DNA of 27,335 bases from the NCBI GenBank assembly GCA_021399405.1, contig JAAFKL010000215.1:1-27335 (forward strand), in the 5' to 3' direction. The position numbers and the translations under genes are program-made. Source of the stretch: Candidatus Heimdallarchaeota archaeon (GTDB lineage: Archaea; Asgardarchaeota; Heimdallarchaeia; Heimdallarchaeales; Kariarchaeaceae). This document shows, piece by piece, positions 1 to 7,804 of this stretch (its first letter is position 1; every line of letters starts with the position of its first letter). The notes under the pieces are model-generated. The model had not been told where the DNA came from. It ran no database searches and worked only from the letters and a program-made list of their open reading frames with translations.

Positions 1-1697
1 ATCGAAAGTAAAATCTTGTCAAGTCCAGAATTTACTAAATCCACTTCAATAAATATTGGACGAGATTCTTGTAAATCTGGTAAACTACTTGAATCCCAAG
101 TTACTATTAAATTACCCTGAGCATCTGTTCGTAATCTATAGTCGGAAGTTCCGTCATCAAAGGTTCCCGCTTGAGCGAAGAAATGAACTGTGGTATTTGC
201 ATATGCAACTCCATTTATTTTTGCGTCAACAGTAATTGTCACTGTGCCACCTTCTGTAACTTCTGAAGCACTCATAGTTGCAGTCAATGTATAGATATCA
301 GGTAATTTTTCAAGCGAGAAATTACCATTGACTTCAAGTTGAGCATAGTTATCGGTGGTTATAGTTGTGGTAACATTAATTTTTTGGATTTGAAAGATCA
401 TAGCAGTGTCTGTTCCATCAAAAGTAGCTGTTGCAATTCCTTGGGCATTAGTTGTTGTAGAATATAACGCATTGTTGTTTTCGTCCCAAACACCAAGTTC
501 AAGGAGGAACGAAACAGTTGCACCAACTACAACATCGGTTGATTCTTTGTCGGTAACAGTGATTGTTACTGTGAGTGACTCATTTTGTTTAACTTGAGTT
601 TCTGAGAAAGTCATTGTAGCTTCGAATTCTCTTTCAACTACATATACTAGGATATCAATGGAATCTGATCCAATCAATGATAACAATATTGCATCACCTG
701 CAATTGTGATTGTTGTATTAGTTAGAACAGTGGGTGCTGTGAACACAACCTCAGTCAATCCAGTTGCGTTAGCAGTTAAAAGAATTTGAGTATCTGAATT
801 CGAGAATTCTCCCTGATCTACTGTGAGAGTAATATTTGCATCTTCAGCTTGATCAAGACCCGCAAAAATCGACACATCAATAAGTGTGTTTGTACCCGCC
901 TCCATCTCAGTAGCTGCACTAAGGGTTACTGTGAGCACGGTTGCATCAAATTTAGTCACAAAAAATTCTTCATTGAAGAGTAAATTCACGGTTGCACTAG
1001 CTTCGACTAGAAATGAGAATTGGATGTTAATTTCAATATCTTCAAGAGCTAAGGTTGGAGCAGTCCAGTTAAATTGAAATAATCCATTTTCATCTGAAAG
1101 GCCCTGAATATCTGAATCTACTTCTCCTTCTATAACCCCTAATGCAGTAAGCTCAGTCGCAGTTACTTGCATGCCCTCAACTGGATTGTCGTCTTTGTCC
1201 TTCACAGTAAATGTTATTTCCTTAAAATCATCTGATTGAATAGGACTTGGATCTGTAAAAACTGAGTTCTCTATAAAATCCGTGTTTAGATGTTTTATCG
1301 TGATCAGCTGAAAAAGATCTTTTGTTTGAGCTCCATTTTGAATTTGAGCAGTGATGTTCGCAACTACTGTATCATTGGTAAAATCAACAAAAGGTGCAGT
1401 CCAAGTAACCACTGCAAATCCAGTTGAATTCGTAACTGTAAGGATTGAACTTCCTGAGCCTTGGAAATTTCCATTGGTTGCTTGGAAGAACACATCTGTG
1501 TTTGCTAGAACTAGTGTGTCATTAATAGCATAGACTGTGATTTCAACAGTATTACCTGGGGACACTGTAGTTGCGGATGCATCTATTGTAGAATCGTCGA
1601 TCGTTGTAACAGCCGAAACTTGAGAAAGTTGCAGTGGGATAATAACCCCTAAAAAAAAGAATGTAAGAAGTAGTAAGCTTTTATTATGAATTTTCAT
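1..1697 (-). CDS. Secreted protein of tandem bacterial Ig-like domains (C-terminus outside window)
   Basis: The reading frame is open from an ATG at 1697 to the window edge, giving 565 visible codons. The N-terminus is a classical signal peptide: basic start (MKIHNK), hydrophobic core to about residue 20, and a likely Sec cleavage after VSA near residue 29. The mature part is a chain of about five units of ~100-110 residues. Each begins with a strand such as 'GNTVEITVYA' or 'GGTVTITVDA', contains an 'N/D-x-x-G-x-A/L-x-V-x-W' stretch and ends in a Thr/Val-rich strand. This is the pattern of invasin/intimin-type bacterial Ig-like (Big_1) domains found in adhesins. N-x-S/T sequons are frequent, fitting an N-glycosylated extracellular protein. 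An SD-like AAGGTG lies about 8 nt before the ATG. The membrane anchor, if any, is not visible. The domain class is inferred from sequence pattern; the binding partner is unknown. Confidence 0.8.
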   Translation of the reverse strand, partial: MKIHNKSLLLLTFFFLGVIIPLQLSQVSAVTTIDDSTIDASATTVSPGNTVEITVYAINDTLVLANTDVFFQATNGNFQGSGSSILTVTNSTGFAVVTWTAPFVDFTNDTVVANITAQIQNGAQTKDLFQLITIKHLNTDFIENSVFTDPSPIQSDDFKEITFTVKDKDDNPVEGMQVTATELTALGVIEGEVDSDIQGLSDENGLFQFNWTAPTLALEDIEINIQFSFLVEASATVNLLFNEEFFVTKFDATVLTVTLSAATEMEAGTNTLIDVSIFAGLDQAEDANITLTVDQGEFSNSDTQILLTANATGLTEVVFTAPTVLTNTTITIAGDAILLSLIGSDSIDILVYVVEREFEATMTFSETQVKQNESLTVTITVTDKESTDVVVGATVSFLLELGVWDENNNALYSTTTNAQGIATATFDGTDTAMIFQIQKINVTTTITTDNYAQLEVNGNFSLEKLPDIYTLTATMSASEVTEGGTVTITVDAKINGVAYANTTVHFFAQAGTFDDGTSDYRLRTDAQGNLIVTWDSSSLPDLQESRPIFIEVDLVNSGLDKILLS

Positions 1698-1726
1698 TGC
1701 GATCACACCTTGCCATTAATTGTTAT

Positions 1727-1747
1727 ATCAAACCGTTTCTGTTTGAT
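1727..1747. repeat. 7-bp perfect inverted repeat in the leader of the Ig-like adhesin gene
   Basis: ATCAAAC and GTTTGAT are separated by 7 bases. The element lies 30-50 bp upstream of the ATG at 1697 and downstream of the shared promoter element. It could be an operator or an mRNA hairpin. A match this short in AT-rich DNA is also easily a coincidence. Confidence 0.25.
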
Positions 1748-1806
1748 CTAACTTTTATGCTTAATGTCAATAAATAGTATTCAATTAATATGTATATCTC
1801 AATATT

Positions 1807-1824
1807 TTATTTAAACTTTTTATC
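1807..1824 (-). promoter_or_regulatory. Shared 18-bp TATA-containing element, promoter candidate of the Ig-like adhesin gene
   Basis: On the minus strand this reads GATAAAAAGTTTAAATAA, identical over 18 bases to the element before the pilin gene that starts at 4775. The TTTAAATA core (1808-1815) resembles an archaeal TATA box, with a purine-rich BRE-like stretch upstream. Here it sits about 114 bp before the start codon. This predicts a leader of roughly 85-90 nt, consistent with the SD-like site present at this gene. Confidence 0.5.
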
Positions 1825-1898
1825 AGTATGACCGACTAGGTTATGTATAAGAATTTTTGAAAATTATTTTTTTTTGTATTTTTTTTTTAACTTAGAAA

Positions 1899-4775
1899 TT
1901 ATGGGATGTTGACTGGAATAGGTGGTGATGCGGCCGTAAATGGGTCGGAATTTCTATTATCATATCGTATATAGTAGATTCCTGCAGGAACTGTTGTAAA
2001 GGTGATTTGGCCTGATCCGTCAGTATAGGTATATCTTCCTGTATATGTACCATCCCCATTATACAATTTAATCAGTTTTCCACTTCCCAGTGTGACACTA
2101 TTATCTTGAACTGTTAATATCATACTCGCTTCACCATCAAGTGTTACAGTGTAGTCAACTTGACCATTGTGTACTATAACAGTTGTAAATATTCTCTGTC
2201 CCATCCAATCAATTCTGAGTTTATAACTTCCCGCTGGGATTGCTCCATATTCGGCTGTCCCAGTTCCATTTAGATAGTCATATCTGCCTGTTGATGTTCC
2301 AGTGTCAAGATATAGTCTTGTTAACACTCCGTTTGGCATTCTGGAAACACCAACTTCAACATTGATTTTCAGTAAACCTCCTCCGAGATCTTCCACTTGC
2401 AATGAACCGTCATGAACAAAGACTGAAGTAAATATTCTTCTACCAAGCCAATCAATTCGAAGTTTATAACTCCCATCAGGAATTGCACCATATTCAGCAA
2501 GACCTACACCATTCAGGTAATCATATCTGCCTGTACTAGTTCCATCATCATTATACAATCGAGTGAGAACCCCATTTGGTAAAATGACTCCATTAGCCTC
2601 AATTCTTACGTTGAGTGCACCACCACCTATATCTACTACGAAATCACCGGAACCTACTACATTAAAACTAGTTGTGAATATTCTCTGACCTAACCAATCT
2701 ATTCGAAGTCGGTAATTTTCAGATAAAATTACACCATATTCTGCAAAACCTGAGGAATTGAGATAATCATATCTCCCTACACTAACATTGGTTGCAAGGT
2801 AGAGTCGAGTCAAAACTCCATTTGGTAATGGTGTTCCACCTGCAAGTACTTTTACTGTTAATGAGGCTCCTGGAATGTTTAAAATAACTGGATTAGAGCT
2901 GTTTACTGAGAACGCTGATGTGAACGTTCTTTGACCTAACCAATCAATACGCAATCGGTAATCTCCTTCCGGTATTGCTCCATATTCTGCCCATCCTGTA
3001 CTGTTAACATAATCATATCTTCCAGCACTTACATTATTGGCATTATATAGTCTCGTTAATACTCCATTTGGTAATGGTACACTCCCTGCAAGTATTTGGA
3101 TTCTTAAATTACCTCCACCAATATCCCTATACACTGGACTTCCATCATGTGGGAATGCTTCAGTGAATATCCGTTGACCTAGCCAATCAACACGTAGTCG
3201 GTAATCTCCTTCCGGTATTGCTCCATATTCTGCCCATCCAGATGTATTAAGATAGTCATACCTTCCGGCGCTAACATTATTGGCATTGTATAGTCTTGTC
3301 AACACACCTTTTGGTAATGGTGCTCCACTAGCTGTGACTAATACATTAAGTGGGCCGCCACCAATATTGATTGTAACAAGAGAAGAGTCTTGATGATTAA
3401 TTATAGATGTGAAAGTTCTTTTCCCTAACCAATCGATTCTCAATCTATAAGCACCTGCTGGAGTGAACGAATATTCTGCTACACCTGATGCATTGAGATA
3501 GTCGTATCTTCCTGCACTAACATTGTTTGAAGTGTATAATCGAGTTAATACTCCTTTCGGTAAGGGTGCACTTCCCGCCGTAACTAAGATATTCATGTTA
3601 CCACCGCCAAAATCAACTTCTAGATTTGGATCTGAGGTAGATACTAATCCACTCCAATATCTGTTATTTTGATAATCTAACCTTAATCTATAAACACCAG
3701 GAGAAACACCACTGGTAAACTCAAAGAATGATGAAGCATTTGTGTAATCATATTTACCCATGCTCGCATTTGTACTTGTATATAATCTTAGAAGTTTGTT
3801 TTTTCCAGCGGGGGCACCTCCAAATAATAATTGTCCAATTAATTCACCATTTGTCGTAAGTTTAATTGTAACATTGGAAGATCCAGGAACAGTAACGGAT
3901 GAGGACCAGTAATTAATACCTAAATAGTTAGCTCTAAACAGGTAAGTACCCTCGACTTCGATAAAAGAAATCACACCATTATTATCTGTGACTCCTGCAG
4001 CACCTAAATCATTTTGACCCGTGTCCGCATCGTAGACTATTATTCCTTCTATGGGGTGATTGAGATCATCAATTACTGTGACATGAATTTTTTCACCTGA
4101 ACTTCCGATTGTGACTTGAGAACTTAATACATTATGAAATCGTTCCGATTGTTGACCTGATGACGTTTTAGCAACATAATAATCAGGTAATAAATATGCA
4201 ACTACTTGACCATTATTATCTGTCGATACAGGGGGAATTGCAGCTGGCAATCCTTCATCGTTAAGAAAAGTTATACTTAATCCAATAAGTGGTTCTCCAC
4301 CTGAACTCACAGAAACTGTTGTTGGTACTGGTACAACAGGGTCGCTGACTTCAAGGGTAGCAATTTTAAATTGATTGTCAAATGGTCCTACCCCTATCCT
4401 AACTTTTTCCTTTGCTTCAAATTGAGCATTTATTGAGTTTGTTCCAATTTTTATGATTGCCTCTTCATTGGGGTTCAGTAATATATTAAATCCAGGAATT
4501 ACAAACCAATCGTCATTTGACACATATGTGGTGTTGACACCCTTCGATCCTAGGTTTCTGACTTTGAGCTCTAATAAATCAATTTTATTATCATTATTGA
4601 AATCTAAAGAATTTTGGACTTCATATGCGAAAGTTGGTAAATCATCATCAAGTTGATTATTTACGATAACCCATACTACTGCCGCTGCTGAGACTGTAAC
4701 TGCAATAATTAGCACAGTTGCTATTACTGGACTAATCCCTCTTCTTGCGCGTGGTGATTTGAATAGGAGGTTCAC
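1899..4775 (-). CDS. Giant type IV pilin-like surface protein with eight beta-domain repeats (paralogue A, GRYDY type)
   Basis: This 958-residue protein starts at GTG (4775). Residues 1-13 are basic and end in Arg-Arg-Gly, the site of an archaeal class III prepilin peptidase (PibD/FlaK type). They are followed by SPVIATVLIIAVTV and the rest of a hydrophobic helix to about residue 38, so the protein probably enters a pilus or stays membrane-bound as a pilin. Residues 50-145 form a conserved beta-rich domain, and 150-305 hold two Cna-B/carboxypeptidase-regulatory-like domains. Residues 310-958 are eight ~82-residue repeats with a core like LTRLYNANNVSAGRYDYLN and 'YRLRIDWLGQR'. Typical archaeal pilins are far shorter (about 120-200 aa), so this is a pilin head fused to a long adhesin-like rod. 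The gene lies between the Ig-like adhesin and paralogue B on the same strand. Spacing from the TATA box to GTG suggests a leaderless mRNA. Function in adhesion is inferred. Confidence 0.8.
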   Translation of the reverse strand: MNLLFKSPRARRGISPVIATVLIIAVTVSAAAVVWVIVNNQLDDDLPTFAYEVQNSLDFNNDNKIDLLELKVRNLGSKGVNTTYVSNDDWFVIPGFNILLNPNEEAIIKIGTNSINAQFEAKEKVRIGVGPFDNQFKIATLEVSDPVVPVPTTVSVSSGGEPLIGLSITFLNDEGLPAAIPPVSTDNNGQVVAYLLPDYYVAKTSSGQQSERFHNVLSSQVTIGSSGEKIHVTVIDDLNHPIEGIIVYDADTGQNDLGAAGVTDNNGVISFIEVEGTYLFRANYLGINYWSSSVTVPGSSNVTIKLTTNGELIGQLLFGGAPAGKNKLLRLYTSTNASMGKYDYTNASSFFEFTSGVSPGVYRLRLDYQNNRYWSGLVSTSDPNLEVDFGGGNMNILVTAGSAPLPKGVLTRLYTSNNVSAGRYDYLNASGVAEYSFTPAGAYRLRIDWLGKRTFTSIINHQDSSLVTINIGGGPLNVLVTASGAPLPKGVLTRLYNANNVSAGRYDYLNTSGWAEYGAIPEGDYRLRVDWLGQRIFTEAFPHDGSPVYRDIGGGNLRIQILAGSVPLPNGVLTRLYNANNVSAGRYDYVNSTGWAEYGAIPEGDYRLRIDWLGQRTFTSAFSVNSSNPVILNIPGASLTVKVLAGGTPLPNGVLTRLYLATNVSVGRYDYLNSSGFAEYGVILSENYRLRIDWLGQRIFTTSFNVVGSGDFVVDIGGGALNVRIEANGVILPNGVLTRLYNDDGTSTGRYDYLNGVGLAEYGAIPDGSYKLRIDWLGRRIFTSVFVHDGSLQVEDLGGGLLKINVEVGVSRMPNGVLTRLYLDTGTSTGRYDYLNGTGTAEYGAIPAGSYKLRIDWMGQRIFTTVIVHNGQVDYTVTLDGEASMILTVQDNSVTLGSGKLIKLYNGDGTYTGRYTYTDGSGQITFTTVPAGIYYIRYDNRNSDPFTAASPPIPVNIP
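1902..3848 (-). repeat. Eight in-frame ~82-residue (~245-bp) coding repeats of paralogue A
   Basis: The (K/R)YDY or RYTY signature recurs at residues 341, 423, 505, 586, 668, 750, 831 and 914, a steady period of 81-83. Units share 'LPxGVLTRLY', 'GRYDYLN', 'AEYGAIPxGxYxLRIDWLGxR' and a closing GGG. The pattern suits a small transthyretin/Cna-B-like beta sandwich. The first and last units are the most divergent, as expected for capping domains. Confidence 0.9.
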
Positions 4776-4797
4776 AATAATAATATTAGGTTTTAAA

Positions 4798-4815
4798 TTA
4801 TTTAAACTTTTTATC
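4798..4815 (-). promoter_or_regulatory. Promoter of pilin paralogue A (TATA box, leaderless spacing)
   Basis: TTTAAATA lies at 4799-4806 on the minus strand. Its centre is about 27 bp before the GTG start codon at 4775, which would place transcription initiation at or next to the start codon. The surrounding 18 bases are identical to the element at 1807-1824. Confidence 0.65.
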
Positions 4816-4860
4816 TTACGCTTTTACTAGGAAACTAATTTAATTATAATATTTTAGATA

Positions 4861-7731
4861 TTATGGTAGTATATCAATAGTTGCAATCGCAGTTGGGTTG
4901 AAGGCATTTGAGAACCTCCCATTATATTCCAACATGTATTCACCAGTGGGGAGGAAATCAAATTTTACTTCACCATTGATATCAGTTCTCTTCGAGAATC
5001 CTGTATATGTCCCATCTGCATGATAGAGTCTGATTTTTTGATTACTTGCCATTTGGCTCCCATTATCCTCAACGGTTATCGTACTTGTTGCTAAACCTGC
5101 AAAGTCAATTGTGAAGTTTGAGCTTCCATCATGGTAAACCTCAGTTGAATAATATGTTCTGGCCATCCATTTTAGCCTTATGGAATATGTCCCTTCAGGA
5201 ATTGCATTAAAATTAGCGTACCCAGTATTATTCAGATTAACATTTACATAAGTAGACGAATTAAAATGGTTTTGTAATCTAATTCTAGCATTGATTGGCA
5301 TCACAACCCCATCCATTTTTACTAGGATTGTAAGGTTACCACCATTTAAATCAATACTTGCAGGTGTTCCATCGAAAGAAAATTGAGAAGAATAGTATTT
5401 TCTTCCTAACCAGTCTATACGAAGGATGTAATTTCCATCTGGTATCGCATTATATTCTGCCCAAGCCGTTAGATTAACTCTATCACTTCTACCCGCACTG
5501 TTGTTTAAATCATTATACAACCTTGTTCTAACATTATATGGTAATTTTTCACCACCTACGAATACTTGTACTTTCAAAGTTCCACCTGCTAGATCTATTT
5601 GAATCGCGGATGAACCATCAAAAGTGAATATTGATGTGACGTATTGTTTACCAAGCATATCGATTCTCAATCGATAATCTCCACCAATGATTGCTCCATA
5701 TTCTGCCCATCCCGTTGTATTGGTTCTATCCGTTCTTCCAGTAGAAGAAGAATCGGTATTTCGAAGTCTTGTTAATGTGTTGGTGGGAAGTAGATCTCCA
5801 CCAATAGTAACCTTGATTGCAAAGGCCCCACCGGGTAGTGTCACATTTTTAGGTGTTCCATCATGTGTGAAAATATCAGAAAATGTTGTATTGCCTAACC
5901 AGTCAATTCTTAATCTGTAATTTTGAGCTATTATACTTCCAAATTCTGCCCATCCGCTTCCATTTAGATAATCGGATCGAGATGCACTAGCGAAGTCTGG
6001 GTTATATAGACGCACTCGAACACCACCCGGAAGTGGGACTCCACCTGCTAATACTAAAACCTCAAGTGATCCCCCGTCAAGTGGAATATTTACGCTGCTT
6101 CCATCGAATGTGAAGACACTTGTATAAAATCTTTGTCCAAGCCAATCTATCCTCAGCAGATAATCTCCATCAGGAATTGTACCATATTCTGCCCAACCTG
6201 TTGAATTCACACGATCTGACCGAGAAGCAGATTGATTGTTAGAGTGATATAATCTAGTTCTAACATTATTAGGTAGGTCTTCTCCACCAGCTGTAATGTG
6301 GACATTTAATTTTCCACCACCTAGATTAATCTCGAATAAATTACTGTCGGTATGGGTGAAAACATCAGAGAAGTATCTCCTTCCTAACCAATCAACACGC
6401 AAAATGTAATTCCCACCAGGTGTGTTTGGGTAAGTTGCAATTCCAGAATTGTTAAGGCGATCACTCCTACCCGCTGAAACATTTGTTGCATGGAACAATC
6501 TTGTTCGTATTCGATTTGGTAAGGGGTCATCTCCTGCAGTAACAATAATGTTTAGATCTCCTCCACCAAAATCTACAACTAGATTTGGATCTGAAGTTGA
6601 TACTAGTTCACTCCAATAGAAACTACCTTGGAAATCTAATCTCAATCGATAAATTCCCGGTACTACTCCTCTCGTGAATTCAAAATAAGATGTTGTATTT
6701 GTTCTATCAGACCGCCCCATACTTGCATTTGTGCTTGTATATAGTCTTAGTCTCTTTCCAGATCCCGCATCAACACCTCCAAATTGTAATTTACCAATTA
6801 ATCTTGCATTAGTTTCTAATTTTATTGTTACGTTAGATGCATTGGGCACAGAAACTTGTGAAGACCAATAATCAACTCCAAGATACTTAACACGGAATAA
6901 ATAAGCACCATCTGCTTTACTGAATGATACTTTGCCATTTATATCTGTAGTTTGTGTACTTCCCAGATCATTTTGATTTGAATCAGCATCAAAAACGACA
7001 ATCCCAGACACGGCAATATTTTGATCATCGATTACGGCGACATTAATTGTTTCGGCATTGCTATTTATGTCAACATTTCTTGTCAAGACATTGTGAAATT
7101 GTTCTGATTGTTGACTCGATGAAGTTTTTGCGACATAATAATTTGGTAGTAAATAAGCTTCTACTATTCCATTATTATCTGTAGTAAGTGGTGGAATTGG
7201 GGCAGGTAATCCTTCATCGTCCAAGAAAGTAATACTTAGTCCACCAGATGTACCGCCCGAATTCACTGTCACCCTTGTTGGCAAAGGTACTACTGGGTTT
7301 CCAATCTCTATTGTTGCTATTTTGAATTTGTCCTCAAATGGTCCAACACCAATTCTAACTTTTTCTTTAGCTTCAAATTGAGCACTAAGGGTGTTCGTAC
7401 CAATCTTGATTATTGCTTCTTCGTTTGAGTTAAGTAATATATCAAATCCTGGGATCACAACCCATGCATCATCTGAAACATAAGTTGTATTGACTGCTTT
7501 TGAACCTATGTTTCTAACCTTGAGCTCCAATAAATCGATTTTGTTATCATTATTGAAATCCAATGAATTTTGAACTTCATAGGTAAACGTTGGAAGATCA
7601 TCATCGAGTTGATTATTGACAATAACCCATACGACGGCTGCTGCTGACACTGTAACTGCGATAATTAGCACTGTCGCAATGACTGGACTAAGACCCCTTC
7701 GTGTACGTAGAGATTTGGAAAGACGGTTCAC
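4861..7731 (-). CDS. Giant type IV pilin-like surface protein with eight beta-domain repeats (paralogue B, SDR type)
   Basis: This 956-residue tandem paralogue of the neighbouring pilin-like gene starts at GTG (7731). It has the same layout: basic leader ending Arg-Arg-Gly (residues 11-13), SPVIATVLIIAVTV helix, a beta-rich domain to about 145, two Cna-B-like domains to about 305, then eight ~82-residue repeats. Residues 15-49 are identical in the two proteins, yet their codons differ at 16 of 105 bases, so the duplication is old and the pilin helix is under strong selection. The repeats diverge in one striking way: the tyrosine pair of GRYDY is replaced by (G/S)RSDR in most units. Repeat 7 is degenerate (STYVNVN). 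N-x-S/T sequons flank the motif in most repeats. A partner or alternative subunit to paralogue A in the same surface filament is plausible but unproven. Confidence 0.8.
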   Translation of the reverse strand: MNRLSKSLRTRRGLSPVIATVLIIAVTVSAAAVVWVIVNNQLDDDLPTFTYEVQNSLDFNNDNKIDLLELKVRNIGSKAVNTTYVSDDAWVVIPGFDILLNSNEEAIIKIGTNTLSAQFEAKEKVRIGVGPFEDKFKIATIEIGNPVVPLPTRVTVNSGGTSGGLSITFLDDEGLPAPIPPLTTDNNGIVEAYLLPNYYVAKTSSSQQSEQFHNVLTRNVDINSNAETINVAVIDDQNIAVSGIVVFDADSNQNDLGSTQTTDINGKVSFSKADGAYLFRVKYLGVDYWSSQVSVPNASNVTIKLETNARLIGKLQFGGVDAGSGKRLRLYTSTNASMGRSDRTNTTSYFEFTRGVVPGIYRLRLDFQGSFYWSELVSTSDPNLVVDFGGGDLNIIVTAGDDPLPNRIRTRLFHATNVSAGRSDRLNNSGIATYPNTPGGNYILRVDWLGRRYFSDVFTHTDSNLFEINLGGGKLNVHITAGGEDLPNNVRTRLYHSNNQSASRSDRVNSTGWAEYGTIPDGDYLLRIDWLGQRFYTSVFTFDGSSVNIPLDGGSLEVLVLAGGVPLPGGVRVRLYNPDFASASRSDYLNGSGWAEFGSIIAQNYRLRIDWLGNTTFSDIFTHDGTPKNVTLPGGAFAIKVTIGGDLLPTNTLTRLRNTDSSSTGRTDRTNTTGWAEYGAIIGGDYRLRIDMLGKQYVTSIFTFDGSSAIQIDLAGGTLKVQVFVGGEKLPYNVRTRLYNDLNNSAGRSDRVNLTAWAEYNAIPDGNYILRIDWLGRKYYSSQFSFDGTPASIDLNGGNLTILVKMDGVVMPINARIRLQNHFNSSTYVNVNLNNTGYANFNAIPEGTYSIRLKWMARTYYSTEVYHDGSSNFTIDFAGLATSTITVEDNGSQMASNQKIRLYHADGTYTGFSKRTDINGEVKFDFLPTGEYMLEYNGRFSNAFNPTAIATIDILP
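4864..6807 (-). repeat. Eight in-frame ~82-residue coding repeats of paralogue B
   Basis: Units carry 'LPxNVRTRLYxxxNxSAGRSDRxN', 'AEYGxIPDGxYxLRIDWLGRxY' and a closing GGG/GGx. The signature at the YDY position reads RSDR, RSDR, RSDR, RSDY, RTDR, RSDR, YVNV and FSKR from N- to C-terminus. The fold is probably the same small beta sandwich as in paralogue A. Confidence 0.88.
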
Positions 7732-7753
7732 TATAATTATGATAGGGTTTAAT

Positions 7754-7771
7754 TTATTTAAACATTTTACC
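7754..7771 (-). promoter_or_regulatory. Promoter of pilin paralogue B (TATA box, leaderless spacing)
   Basis: TTTAAATA at 7755-7762 (minus strand) is centred about 27 bp before the GTG at 7731, exactly the geometry seen at paralogue A. The 18-base element matches the other two copies at 16 of 18 positions. Confidence 0.6.
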
Positions 7772-7804
7772 TTTAATGTTTAATAGGAATATTTTAATTA
7801 AATT

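Noticed and set aside
406..1533. Three 60-63-codon plus-strand ORFs inside the left edge
   Set aside because: They lie antisense to the continuous minus-strand Ig-like adhesin frame, which has a signal peptide and a clear repeat structure.
1868..1890. Long T-runs after the pilin A gene
   Set aside because: On the minus strand, in which the genes are read, these are A-runs, so they cannot be the U-tract terminator of that gene.
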